A stretch of DNA of 64,000 bases from Azadirachta indica (lineage: Eukaryota; Streptophyta; Magnoliopsida; Sapindales; Meliaceae). The stretch is from positions 9,504,350 to 9,568,349 of the forward strand of contig CM040452.1 in assembly GCA_022749755.1 (NCBI GenBank). Direction: 5' to 3'. The position numbers and the translations under genes were made by a program. Shown piece after piece: positions 1-12,027 of this stretch (its first letter is position 1; the number at the start of each line of letters is the position of its first letter). Under the pieces are notes generated by a model. The model ran no database searches, had not been told where the DNA came from, and was given only the letters and a program-made list of their open reading frames with translations.

Positions 1-3000
1 TTGAAAATTTTCAATGGATACTCCTTAAAGGACCAAAAGATTCTATTGTCCAATGAGAATATGTGCATAAGAAAAATTACTGGTTAAACCATTCTCTTTT
101 AAAATTAGATTTAAATCTCAGCATTTTTACAAAGAATTCAAGGGGACATTTTGGGCCAATTCACCTATCTAGTGGACCATTTCACTATTTTATGGTTTTA
201 ATTGATGCATCTACTTAATGGTCACATGTGTGTTTATTATCTACACGTAATGCTACATTTGCTAGATTACTTGCACAGATTATCAAGTTAAGAGCACATT
301 TTGCTGATCACCTAACCAAAACTATACATCTGGATAATGCTGGTGAATTTACTTTTAAAACATTTGATGACTATTACACATCAGTAGGGATTGATGTAGA
401 ATATCTAGTTTCACATATTCACATTCAAAATGGATTAGCCGAATCACTAATTAAGAGACTCCCAATAATTGCTAGAATTTTGCTGTTATGTAATCAATTA
501 CCAATTTCTGTATAAGGTCATGCTATTTTGAATACTGCAACTTTAATTCGGCTTAGACCTACTACATGTCATCAATATTCACCACTACAATGTGTATTTG
601 GTCATCCACCTGATATATCCCATTTATGTACTTTTGGTTGTGTTGTGTATGTTCCTGTAGCACTTACACAACACATTAAGATGGGACCTCAATGTCATTT
701 AAGGATTTATATTGATTATAACTCACTTTTTATTATTAGATATCTTGAACCCTTAACAGATGTTCTATTTACTATACGGTTTGCGGATTATCACTTTAAT
801 GAGATAGTTTATTCACCATTAGAGACCAAGAAAATGTCTCCTAAAGTAAGGCATACACTTTTTTAGAAAATACCTACTTTATCTCATTTTGATCCTCGCA
901 CTAATCAATGTGAAAATAAAGTGCGAAGGATAATGCAACTTCAATGAATTGCAAATTAGTTACTAGATGTATTTAATGATACTGTAAGAGCGACCAAATT
1001 ATATATACCAACTACCAATACACCAGCTCCGGTGATTGCTCTTAAAGAACAATATAATCAAAAGGCAGCTAATGAATCATCTGTTATATGTTAGAAGCAT
1101 GGTAGACCAATTAGTTTAAAAGATACTATTTCGCAAAAAAAGACAATTCAAAAATCATGATTCTATAGAAAATAATACTTGAATAATAAATATATTTACA
1201 ATTGCTAAATCAATAGCTCTAAAAGAGTTGATAGTCCCCAAAAAGAGACGTTCATATAATGATGCAAGCTCCTGAAGAAACATTGGCCCTAAATAGGCAC
1301 AAGTCTCAGAAGTGACACAAACTTCTGAAAAAACATTGGCCCTTGAAGTGGCATAAAAATCTCGAAATAAGGAAAAGTTTATAAATTATATATATATAAA
1401 TGTACTGTAGGATCGTACTAAAATTGTTGTCGACAACGTATTTTCATTTACGATAGCTACTGAAATTATAAGCGATGATTATGATCCACAAATTATAAAT
1501 GAATATAGATAGAGGTACAATTGGCCTCAATGGAAAGAAGCAATTCAAGCAAAATTGGGTTTTCTTGCCAAACGTGAAGTATTTGGACCTTTAATCTTGA
1601 CATTTGAAGATGTCAAATCCATTGACTACAAATAAGTATTTGTAAGAAAACATTATGAGTATAATGAAATTATCAGCTATAAGGTGCGATTAATCACTCA
1701 AGGTTTCTCTCAGAGACCTGCGATCAATTTTGATAAAACATACTTTTCTAAAATTGATGCTATTACGTTTCGATTCTTGATAAGTTTGGCAATTTTAGAG
1801 AAACTTGATATGCATCTTATGAATGTGGTGACAGCATATTTATATAGATCACTTGAAGCGGATATTTATATGAAAATCCCTAAAGGATTCAAAATGCCTG
1901 AAGCATTTAAATTAAATGATTGTAGTTTATATTCAATTAAGTTATAGAGATCCTTATATGGCTTGAAACAATCTAGGTGTATGTGGTATAATCACTTAAG
2001 TGAATATTTGATCAAAAAATGATATGTTAATAATCCTATATGCCCATATGTATTTATAAAAAAAAAATAGAGTCAGGATTCGTCATTATAGCAGTTTATG
2101 TCAATAACATGAATTTAATTTGAACTTCTAAATAGCTCCTAAAAATTACTAAATACTTGAAGAAAGAATTTTAGATGAACGACATGCGAAAAAAAAAAAA
2201 AACATTGTCTTGGCCTGCAAATTGGGCACAAGTTAACAAAATTTTTATCCATCAATCTGCTTATGTTAAAAAGATTCTGAAATATTTTAATATGGATGAA
2301 TCTCCTCCTTTAAGTACTTCCATGATTGTCTGGTCTCTTGATCCTAAAAAATATATACTTCACCTTAAAGAAGATGATAAAGAGATACTTGGTTTAAAAG
2401 TACCGTATCTCAATGCAATCGAGGCATTATTATATTTGGCATAATGTACTAAACCGGAAATAACATTCTCTTTGAACATATTAGCCAAATTTAGTTCTAT
2501 GCCCACTCACTTGCATTGGAATCGCATCAACTGTATTTTTCGTTATCTTCGTAGAATAACGAATTTGAGATTATTTTATTTTAATGAACTAACGAAGAAT
2601 CTAGGGCTTGTTGGTTATGTAGATGCTAATTATCTTTCTAATTCTTATAAAGCCCGATCATAAACAGGTTATGTTTTTACATATAACAACATAGTAATCT
2701 CATGAAGAATAGTGAGGCAGACTCTTGTTGCTACCTTCTTTAATCGTTTGGAGATTTTGGCATTACATAAAGCGAGCAGGGAATGTATATGGTTGCAATA
2801 TGTTATCCATCACATTTAGAGTACATGCAATTTATCTCCTATTATAGATGTTCCAACAACAATATATGAAGATAATGTTGCTTGCATTGCACAAGTTACA
2901 TAAAGATATGTCAAAGGAGACAGAACAAAGCATATATCATCAAAATTCTTTTATGCTTATGAACTCAGTAGAACAACCAGATTGATGTTAAGTAAATACA

Positions 3001-3117
3001 AATCAGAATTTTACTGATCTCTTTACCAAACCATTGCCTACATCAACTTTTGAAAAACTAGTTTATAGCATTGGCATGTGTCAACTTCACAAGCTACCTA
3101 ATTGATACATGCTGTAT
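1..3117 (+). pseudogene. Decayed Ty1/copia polyprotein (integrase, RT, RNase H), 5' part outside the window
   Basis: Remnant of a copia retrotransposon pol gene in fragments across frames. Integrase core: 228-515 holds LDNAGEF and GLAES, and a VLIDAST-like first Asp lies just upstream, so the D,D,E triad is recognisable. 528-866 continues into the integrase C-terminal part (IRYLEPLT). Reverse transcriptase: 1684-1947 (QGFSQRP, FDKTYF, IYMKIPKGF), then SLYGLKQS after a stop near 1945. The active-site segment at about 2091-2115 reads VYVNNMN where the family has two Asp residues. RT continues in 2175-2444 and 2472-2663, and RNase H in about 2600-2960 (LVGYVDANYLS, YEDN, KGDRTKHIS). The usual C-terminal end (a TSTFEKL-like motif) is at about 3040-3075. 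Many stops and frameshifts make it non-functional. Confidence 0.9.
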
Positions 3118-3317
3118 TAAAAGGGATATCTTTATTAGGAAGAAAAACTCATAAGGAGGAGTAAAGTTCTTGTAGAAGAACTGCAAGATTCATGTGTACT
3201 GTACTCTTTTTACCTTCAATCAGGTTATTTCCCTTAGTTTTACTAGCAAAGTTTTTAATGAGATAGTATTAAGCAAACGCTTAATGACAGTAAAAGGTAG
3301 TGAAATCCAAAGGGGAA

Positions 3318-3668
3318 TGTTGTGATCGAGTGTCTTTTTTCCATTGTTGATTTTTGTGGTATTTGGCTTAATGGCTATCTCCAATTGGCTCAATTAATGG
3401 TTTGATTTTATTGGTAGATTCCACCACCTCAATTATCATTCACCCAATAAATGCCTCCATGTGTCATGTTGTTAAGGGATGAGAAGCCACCAAATTATTT
3501 TTGATTGATCGAATGTGGTGGCAAATTTTAGTATATATAAGTGTCACTCTATTGAATCAAAAGAAGAAAAAAAAGGCATTCGTACAAGCCCTTACAAATT
3601 GCTATCTTACTTCTCTTGTTAATTATCATTCTTGTCCTCTTATCCTTTCTATTTACTATATCAATCAT
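3318..3668 (+). repeat. 3' LTR of the copia remnant (right edge uncertain)
   Basis: A purine-rich tract (AAAGGGGAA, 3309-3317) is followed directly by TGTTGTGATC, the normal polypurine tract/LTR junction, at the expected distance after the pol end. Inside are a TATA-like stretch (TATATATAAG, about 3531) and a T-rich tail. The 5' LTR is outside the window, so the right edge is a guess based on a CA dinucleotide near 3668. Confidence 0.6.
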
Positions 3669-4331
3669 AATTAGGAATATCTCATAAATCACTTTACTCA
3701 TTATCATCCCTAATTAAAATTAGAATATTTATAATATTCTTTACTTTTCAAATTTTTAATGTATTTAAATAATAAAGGAGCAATTTTAAAAATAATCACC
3801 TTTTTGTGTCAGATTATTAAACTAGCGCTCTTCATAATTTTATATCAAACTAGCCTTCTTCATAATTTTTATGTCAAACTACGCCATCTTTTTTTAATTT
3901 TAGACCAAAGTATATTTCAACTAGCTTTTGTACACAAATATAAAATTTTACCTTTTCTCATCTTGAAAACCATAAAATTTTCAAACTTACAACGAATGGT
4001 TATTTAAATGGCAATAGAATAGTACCATTACATGAAGTGTTTAATAAGAATTCTAATGACATCTATAATGGTCGCCGACGATGGTTAGTTCAGCTATAAG
4101 TATATATAAACACATATACTTTTTGCAAATTTTTGATACAATTAGGAGAAAAAATTTATAATTATTCTAAGCAAATAACAATTTTCATTAACAGAATTAA
4201 AATCGGGGTATTAAAATATTAGCTAAACAATAAAGAGGTAATAAAGTATTAGGATAAATAAAAGAGATATCAAGTAGTTTTCGTCGTAATATTATGATAG
4301 GTTAGTTATTATAATAAGAACATTAATATTA
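3669..4331. other. AT-rich intergenic stretch, no gene seen
   Basis: Low-complexity AT-rich DNA with short direct repeats around 3800-3890 (variants of CTTCATAATTTT). A possible short frame at 3759-4007 has no recognisable motif and I do not call it. The last nine bases (4323-4331, TTAATATTA) are the left target duplication of the Mutator-like shell element. Confidence 0.5.
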
Positions 4332-4609
4332 GGGAATATTTTTGCTCACCTCTCTTGAAATTTGAGAAAATCACAGATAGATAAAAAGTTTATGAAAATT
4401 CATAAAAACCTCCCTTACTATAGTAAATTTCTCTCATTATTCATCAATTGACAGTTGAAGAACGGGTATAGTAAAATTACATTAATTTTACTTTTCAAGC
4501 TTGTTTAATTTTATTTGCATATATTTATATATTAAAAAATTGTATATATATATATATATGTAAATTATATTATCCGAAATACAAAAAATATATATAAAGT
4601 AAAACCCTA

Positions 4610-4835
4610 ATTTATTTTATGACATCTCACTGCCGCCATCTCTCGCAACTTCACCACCACCCCACCACGACCATCTTCTTTGGCCCCACGAACTCCTCAC
4701 CAGCATCAATTAAATCGCTCGTCATTGTTGCCAGCACACACTCTCTATCGATGTGATTTATTAGCGGCTCTACCACCATCAACCCACCGACATTAACAAC
4801 TTGCGGTCAACCACCAACCAAACTTTGTCAATCTA
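4610..4835. other. C-rich, gene-like patch inside the Mutator-like shell
   Basis: A roughly 220-bp island of clearly higher GC with many CCA/CAC triplets sits inside otherwise very AT-rich DNA between the TIR and the solo LTR. Its composition resembles coding DNA or 5' leader of a host gene, as in Pack-MULE captures. No open frame or domain is recognisable, so capture is inference only. Confidence 0.35.
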
Positions 4836-4982
4836 CTTTCTTATGATAAAAAAATTGGTTAACATTCTTTTTTATTTTCACTTGTCAATTTTTTTATTTA
4901 TTTTCTTCTTGTTTTGTAATTTGAATTACTTATATTGCAATTTAGTTTTCAAGATCATGCTTTAAACTTGGAATTGGATTTA

Positions 4983-6656
4983 TATAACATCCAAATCCGG
5001 CATACTGAAGTAACGTCGAATTAGGGTGCTAGTAAAATATTTCTAAAGTTTCACTCTAAAACACCTGGTAGAATTTCAACATAAGACAATTTATTCCTCA
5101 ACAAAATCATAGCAAATACTAAAATTATTAGTACTCGGACTCTAAACATAAAATTACAATAAAATCATATAGTACAAGTTTCACATATATAAATACACAA
5201 AGTTATATGAAGTTTAACAAAAGTCTCTTCTTCGAGAATACATAGCCCCCTATTCATCTCGACTCTATCAATATCAAGAATTTAAAAAGTAGGGGTAAGT
5301 TAAAGTTTAGTAGATATTTATATACAAAAATAATTTTAGGAAAATAAACAAATATTCATATATAATTCCTTTTTATTCCAGATGACAAAACAACATAAAG
5401 ATATTCCAAAATAATGTTCATAAAATAATTACAACACTTTTATTCATTTATCATTAACATAAATACTTTTTAATTCTCAACCATAAATTTAATAATTTAT
5501 CAAATTACATCTCAAAAATCAACATTCATAAAAATAACATAAACACATTCATTCCATCATTAAAAACAATTTCCATTAATTCATTTCATGAATACTTTTG
5601 TGTCACTATTTTTTTAAAAACCATTATCCATTTCATTTTGGTGGAGTTCCACCATAAGACCGAAATTATATCCAATTCTATTTCATCTTTACATACTTTT
5701 ATAGTGAGACTGAAAGTATGAAAATTCATTTAATCCTTAAATTAACAAAACATGAACTTTCATACATATTCATTTAATTCATAAATCAAATAAATAATAT
5801 ATTTTATAACAATCCACATAAAACTTCAATTATAACAAAATATCCTACTTTTCAATTTTAAACTTAAAATTAACCAATTATACATAAAAACCTACCTGAA
5901 TATTGTAAAATAATCTCTACTCCTCTGCTTATGGTTGCTTTTTCTTCATATTACTCCTTAATAAACAATAATCGAAATTAATTTTCTAATAAAATATACC
6001 GTTTATGCATATAAATATTCTAACCAAATGAAATTCTAAAACTGAATTACAAAATATAAGACTTGAATATCACAGTAAACGATATAATCTAACCATTTCC
6101 GGAAGATCCTCCCTATTTTCCTTCTTCCTTCTTTCTTTCCTTCTCTCCTTTTCTTTCTCTTTTCTTTACCTTTTCTTTTTCTCTCAAATTCTTATTTCAT
6201 TGACTAAAGTAAGTGAAAGCAGAATATTTTATTATAAATCTATCCACCGTCTACAAAAAATCATTCTTTTGACCTCTCTTGTTTGCGTACTATTGGTCTG
6301 CTAATCACAAACTTCCATTTCATATTCTTGTCTCCTTCCTTTTATTCATGTTTTCCTCGTCTCCCTTCTTTTCCACCTCCGGATTAAACAAAGAAGCCAA
6401 AAGCAATTTTGCTTCCTAATATAATTCAATACTTCCTTAGTTGTCTCCTTTTACGCTCCCTACCCACATTAAAAATTATATTACCAAATAATTCTGTCCT
6501 TTAAAAAAATAACATATTCATCCTAATCAAATAATTTCTCCAAAAATAAATATATGTTTATTATAAATTCCTAACTTTTATATTATCATGTAATATATAA
6601 CAAAAATATATTTATATATGTGTATTCCTAATAATACTAAAATCCGGGGTATTATA
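4983..6656. repeat. Probable solo LTR of a gypsy-type element, with mutated termini
   Basis: The left edge reads TATAACATCC...AATCCGG and the right edge AATCCGGGGTATTATA. They look like the TGTAACACCC / GGGGTGTTACA ends of common plant gypsy LTRs after G-to-A and C-to-T changes. Flanks ATTTA (4978-4982) and ATTCA (6657-6661) match at 4 of 5 positions, as expected for an old 5-bp target duplication. No long ORF. It contains a pyrimidine-only run at about 6110-6190. It could instead be an unrelated TIR-ended element. Confidence 0.5.
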
Positions 6657-6924
6657 ATTCACTTTCTAGATTCTACATTTTTCTTGTTTGATAAATAATA
6701 AAGTAAAGAAAATGGTAAGAAAATTTCAGGTAGCCAAAAGATTAGTAGTTAAGGGAAGCTCATGGTGACAACACTCTCTCAAGAAAAGATTTGACCAAGG
6801 CGAACAAAAGTGGAGTTGAGCTATTAAGTAGCATTTATTTGTTTGACAAAAAGATAACATTGTTCAAGTTTCTAAAGCTATTGGTGTTCTGGTATTGTTG
6901 TGAAAATTATAAAATCCAATGGTT

Positions 6925-7034
6925 AATAAGAGATAATTTGGGAATAAGGGCTTATCGTTATCCTAGGAGAGAGAAGCAAATAAGAGATAATTTGGGAATA
7001 AGGGCTTATCAATGTCCTAGGAGAGAGAAGCAAA
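6925..7034 (+). repeat. Two tandem copies of a 54-bp unit
   Basis: Copies at 6925-6978 and about 6979-7034 are almost identical (core AGATAATTTGGGAATAAGGG). The matching part of the other LTR (9638-9700) has a related but not identically duplicated arrangement. The unit is a multiple of three, so a chance frame (6791-7072) shows an 18-residue repeat; this does not imply a protein. Confidence 0.85.
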
Positions 7035-7078
7035 TAATCTTGACCTTTGAAGATCTTTTTAAAAGAAGTTGAAGTCCT

Positions 7079-7265
7079 CTCCTAGCATACACACCATGCG
7101 AGTCACCTCCTAGCATACACACTCTGCAAGTCACTTCCTAGAATGTCTACTATGCAAGTCAACTTTTAACATATACACAATGTAAATTAGTTCTTAGCAT
7201 AGATGCCATACAAGTCACCTTCTAATATACCATTCACTTGCAAGCCACTTGCCAGCACACTATAT
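7079..7265 (+). repeat. Degenerate ~29-bp tandem repeats within the LARD LTR
   Basis: Five to six copies of a unit resembling CCTAGCATACACACTATGCAAGTCA, with decay toward the right. The second LTR has the same array at 9738-9865. Confidence 0.75.
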
Positions 7266-7890
7266 GCAAGGAAGTCCCTTAATAAGAGGCTATGAAGGCA
7301 AAAATTGTGTATGAATAGTGCTGAATATGAATAGTGCCAAATGAACAATAACAAGTATGAACGGTTTCGAGGATGAATAGTATCAAGCATGCATAGTATC
7401 AACTCGAAAGTATCAACTTTGTCCATAATACATATTTGGCACCTAAGTTTGAAAGTTGATCGAATAAGTCCAACCCAAGCCTAGCCAATCTAATTAACAT
7501 GTGAAAGTTTAACTCAATATAAAACTCTAATTAAGATAAGTTTAAGAGGGAGATGATATCTCTAACTAGAAGAAACCATAGGTAACTCTAAAAGAAGAAC
7601 TAATTAGTTTGCTTTTAGGAGAAATTCTACAATAGAAACTATAAAAGCATAATGGTTAAGAGAAAGAAATGGACGAAAAAGAAAAACAATTACGATAAAA
7701 GTCAGAGATATTGAGAGAGAAAAGAATGATAAAAGAGGGCTTAAGTATTTAATAAAATATCCCCTATATATTCTACTCGTAGATATAGGTTATATGCGAA
7801 ACCACGTAAATTTTGGCTTCTTTGTTTCTTTGTCCTTACTTATTTTGTCTCAAATTTTTTATTTACATCATTGAATAGATTTTTACATCA

Positions 7891-9613
7891 ATAGTTTTAC
7901 GTCGTTTATGAGGAAGATAATATTAACAGTGCTAGTAGGGTCGAAGAAATCATAAGCTAGTAACAATGTTACTGTAGCAGGTTACCATATGTGCCTAGGA
8001 GAAAACATAGCCATACCTTGAATCCATCGCAATTGGCTAATCCACTACAATCGGAACAACAAGTAGCAAATTTGACACACAATATGGCAACGGCTCTTTA
8101 GTATATCCAAGAACAAGCAAGAAAATAGTGTACATATGGTACTAGCCTCCCAGAGGTTAAGCGGCCAATAACAAGTAAGAAAATAATGTACAAATGGTAC
8201 TAACCTCCTAGAGATTAGCAAGTCCAAGAAGGTAAAAACTCTTGAGATGGTATAAAGATTATGCTAGCTGAGAAAGCTAGAAAAGCAACTAAGAAAGATG
8301 GTAATTGCTTACTAGGAGGTCATAGAGCCAAATTCATGTCTTAGGAAACTAATGAACCAAAATTGTTTCTTAGGAGTTTATAAAGCTAATATCACTCGCC
8401 AAACACTTAATGTGTTCAAGTTCGAAAGTTAGCAAGCCAAGATTGCCTTCTAAGAAGTTAATAAGTCAAAACCACCTCTCAAGAAGTAAGCAAATTAGGA
8501 TGATTTCCTAAGAGATTGGCAAGTTAAATAGTCTTCTAAGAGCCAAGGAAATTGAAGTTAAGGTATTGAAAGATTTTTGTTGCTGAAAAGAAAGAAGAAA
8601 GATAAATTCAAGACAACAACATCTTTTATTGAATAAGAAATTAATATACTTTATAATAGAAGAGGAACACAACAAGCATGAACTGTTAAGCAACATCAAG
8701 GCAAATAAGGTAACTAAAAAAAATAGTAGAACTATTTAATGTTAAGGAGCTATAGGGCCTACTTCAACAATTTCATCATTAACACTTTCAAGGAAAGAGA
8801 AGTCCAGTGCAACGTTCTAGCTTGACCTACCCCTTTCCAGTATTCAATAGCCATGGTCCAGGTAAATTAAGGAGATGTCTTAAAATGTTCAACAATTTCT
8901 CTCTCCTTACTAAGCTCTTCTAGCTTCATTCTTTCTAATGAGCCAATCAACTCTTGATTCACATTAGTTAACCTCTACTTTATAACGCGTTAACTCTTCT
9001 TCTAACCTACAAATCTTCAACTCCAACTTAGTGATCCTCTCTTTTGAAACTTGGTTAGAAGTAGCCCGAGTTGTACTTTGATTGTACTGATCCATCTTTA
9101 TGGCTGCCTCAAATATCATTTATTTAAAGCAAATATGGTTAAAACAAAAAACAAAAAGAAAGCATTTTAAGAGAACTTACAGGTTATGGAAAGGACTAAG
9201 TAATATTTCCATAATATCTCTTTTTCTTAGGAGAAACTTAATTTCCTAAAAATAAAAAGTGAAAAGGAAATTTGCTTTAGAGAAGTTGGAAGTTGGAAAG
9301 TTTATAAAGAAAATAAATAAAGATTTCATTTTATCAATGACAAAAAGTGAAAATTGTATTAATTAGATAAGTTGGAAGTTAGGAGTTAGAAGGTAAATGA
9401 ATGAAGAACTACCTATTATATATGGGAAGATATTAACATTTAGTGAGAATCATAAGTAAGATACAAAGACTTTTACCTGTAAGGGATAGTATGCATGTGA
9501 TCTTTTTAGTACATGTAGGAGTTATGATATTGAAATACGGAATAAAGGTTAGGGGCAAAAGAACACTAAACTCTCCCTAGCTAGAAGTATAGCTATGAGA
9601 ATTTAGGGGTAAA
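7891..9613. other. Internal region of the LARD-like element, non-coding
   Basis: No frame longer than about 60 codons and no retroelement domain. It contains loosely repeated words such as AGCCAAG/AAGTTAGCAAG (8380-8530) and purine-rich stretches. It probably acts only as packaged RNA. Confidence 0.55.
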
Positions 9614-9873
9614 TGTTGTGCAAATTCTAAAATCCCATGGTTAATAAGGGCTAATTTGAGAATAAGGGCTTATCATTATCTTAGGAAAGAGAAGCAGATA
9701 ATCGTGTCCTAGGAAGTCATTTTTAAAGAAGCTGAAGTCCTCTATTAGCATGTACACTACGTAAGTCACCTCCTAACATACATAACATGCAAGTCTCCCT
9801 CTAACATGTACATTATGCAAATCACCTCTTAGCATGCCATACAGATGCAATCCACTTGCTAACACACTATTAT
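9614..9873 (+). repeat. LARD 3' LTR, first part (before the Athila insertion)
   Basis: Begins TGTTGTGCAAATT and runs parallel to 6896-7260 of the 5' LTR. It stops at 9873, where the Athila 5' LTR begins. The last five bases (ATTAT, 9869-9873) are the Athila target duplication. The LTR resumes at 29197. Confidence 0.75.
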
Positions 9874-11474
9874 TGATAAGTGAGTAGTTTACTCATTTAT
9901 CATTTACTTTCAAACTTAAATATATGCTTAAATCCTTAAGCAGTATTGTTGTTTTGATGAAATTCTTTGTTTTTTTTGTAGAAATGAAGAAAATCGCAAT
10001 TAAAGTAATAAACGGTACAAAAAAGAACAAAAAGGATAAGTCATAAAAAACTGAGACCAAAATGTAAGGACCAAAAAAGCAAAGAAATCAAGGACTTAAA
10101 TACAAGAATGAAAGATTCAAGTGACTAACATATAATATTTAAAGACTTAGGGACTTAATTGAAAAAAGATTAAAAAACTTTATTAAAATTATGCTGATTT
10201 GGTGCATGGCGTACTTGCGCACATTCACAGCGCACCCAAAGGCAAAACGTGGGGCGTAGCTGTGCCATGAGGTTTCCTTTTAGACAGAAGCAAGGATGTG
10301 GCCGCATCGCAACTAACTGCCCTAAACTAAAATTCAGTCAAATGTTAGACCTTGGATTAATTTTGTAATAGCCAAATTTGATTGATCCTAGGTTTCTTTA
10401 ATCTTGGGACATTAGCCACTACATAAAAAGGGTCATTTAAGAATAGAAAGCAAATTTTAAGAGAAAGAAAAGGGAAGAACAAAGGGAACTTTTAAAGAGA
10501 GAAGGGGAAGAATCAAGCTTGAAAGCCTTTGGAAGAAGACTTGAAGATTGATTTTGAAAGCCCTTCATCACTAGTTTTGTCTTCTCAACTCTTACTTTTG
10601 TTTTGAAATTCATTTTATTTTTATTGTTAGGTTGTTGTAAGGATGATTAATTTCATTATAAACTTGTGTTTAATTGTTGATATGTTAGGCTAAATTTCAT
10701 GTTCTAGGATTTTATTGTAGCCTAATTCTACCATATTTTAACTAATGAAAGAATTTGTTATTGCTATTAATTTTTAATTACTTTCATTTTTCTTGCATTT
10801 AAAGCTAATATTTATTGTAAAATGAATTATTAGATTGAACATGAATAATTGATATTAGAGATAGTCTAAATTATTCATGAGATTTGAAAAACTTAGTCTA
10901 GTATATTGAGCGTTTGAGGGAACATCAATGAGTAGATAATCACATTAATAATTGGAAATTAATAAATCAAAAGGTGAATTAATTTTTAAGAATTAATAAT
11001 AGGTTGGATTTAAGAAGCTTAAAGCTAATTCAGTTATATAAGGATATCGGTTGGTTTAGCTAAATGTAAGCCTAGTTCGGTACTCACGAGAGGGAACAAG
11101 GTTACTTAAAACCTATGATTAGTGTATTAAAAATAAGAACTTAGCAAATTCTGAGATTAGGAGAGACATGTTAAGGGTTAGGTGAAATCAAAATTCTACA
11201 ACCATTTTCATATCAATTTCTGCATATACTCTGTCTATTAGCTTAATTTGTTAGCTTTTATTTTTGTTAATCAAGTTAGTTGCTCTTTTTATAATTTTTC
11301 TTTAGATTTCTTGCTCTTACAAGTTTTAAGTGCCTAGATAAAGTTAATCTACTATAGTTACAATATTTAATTTAAAAATTCAAAAACTTAGTCTTTGTGG
11401 GTACGACAACCCTTTCTTTTTCACTTCCTACTTACATAACCCCGTATACTTGTAAGATATATGAGAGCGTATCA
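9874..11474 (+). repeat. 5' LTR of the outer Athila-type element
   Basis: Starts TGATAAGTGAGTA and ends GAGCGTATCA. Aligns throughout with 27559-29196. It contains a short GC-rich patch (about 10200-10330) in an otherwise AT-rich LTR. Confidence 0.9.
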
Positions 11475-11480
11475 AATTTT

Positions 11481-11498
11481 TGGCTCAATTGCCGGAGA
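11481..11498 (+). other. Primer binding site (tRNA-Asp type, degenerate)
   Basis: TGGCTCAATTGCCGGAGA, six bases after the LTR end, matches the plant tRNA-Asp complement (TGGCGCCGTTGCCGGGGA) at 14 of 18 positions. Three of the four differences (one C-to-A, two G-to-A, one G-to-T) are not all transitions, so this is ordinary decay. Confidence 0.7.
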
Positions 11499-11610
11499 CT
11501 AAGAATTTTTTGAGTTTTTATTAATATTGCGATTGCGTAATTTGATTTTAATTAAGGTTTTTATTTTTCTTTCATTTAATTTTTGTTCTATTTTAAAGTT
11601 TTGCAATTGT

Positions 11611-12027
11611 ATGCAAAGAGTGAGAAGCCTTGAACTTGTTGCATTTGATCCAGAGATTGAATGGACTTTTTGCCGATTAAGAAGAGGAAGAACGAATAGA
11701 TCGAGATATATGGTAGGTGAAGGAAATCAAAAGCCACCACAACCCCAACAACCTAGAGCTCTTCAAGATTACTTCTAACCAGTGGTTAATGATAACTACT
11801 CAGGAATTCATCGACAAGCCATCAATGCCAACAATTTTGAGCTCAAACCTACTTTGATTAACATGGTTCAACAGAATAAGTATGGTGGTTTGTCTCATGA
11901 GGACTCTAATATCCGTTTGGCTATATTCTTGGAGGTGTGTGACACATTAAAAATTAATAGAGTGGACCAAGACGTTATACGGATGAGATTATTTCCATTT
12001 TCATTAAGAGACAAGGCAAAAGGTTGG
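11611..12027 (+). pseudogene. Outer Athila gag, N-terminal part (broken)
   Basis: N-terminal part of an Athila-type Gag. The likely start is Met at 11611; a longer in-frame start at 11527 adds only a hydrophobic leader that looks like translated UTR. Recognisable motifs are an Arg-rich early stretch (RLRRGRTNRSR), then NDNYSGIHRQAINANNFELK and LRLFPFSL-like RMRLFPFSLRDKAKGW, typical of the gypsy Gag family. An in-frame TAA at 11776-11778 breaks it, and the inner element is inserted at 12028, right after KGW. The frame resumes after 23284. Confidence 0.85.

Larger units (their letters stand above)
6896..7890 (+). repeat. 5' LTR of the LARD-like element
   Basis: Starts TGTTGTGAAAATT and ends near TTTTTACATCA. 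Aligns along its length with 9614-9873 plus 29197-29870. It contains an extra 54-bp tandem copy (6925-7034) and a series of degenerate ~29-bp repeats (7079-7260). Confidence 0.7.

Noticed and set aside
6791..7072. 93-codon frame with an 18-residue repeat
   Set aside because: It crosses the left edge of the LARD LTR, and the repeat is a by-product of the 54-bp DNA duplication.
7079..7265. CRISPR-like regular repeats
   Set aside because: The units are contiguous, degenerate tandem repeats without spacers inside a plant retrotransposon LTR.
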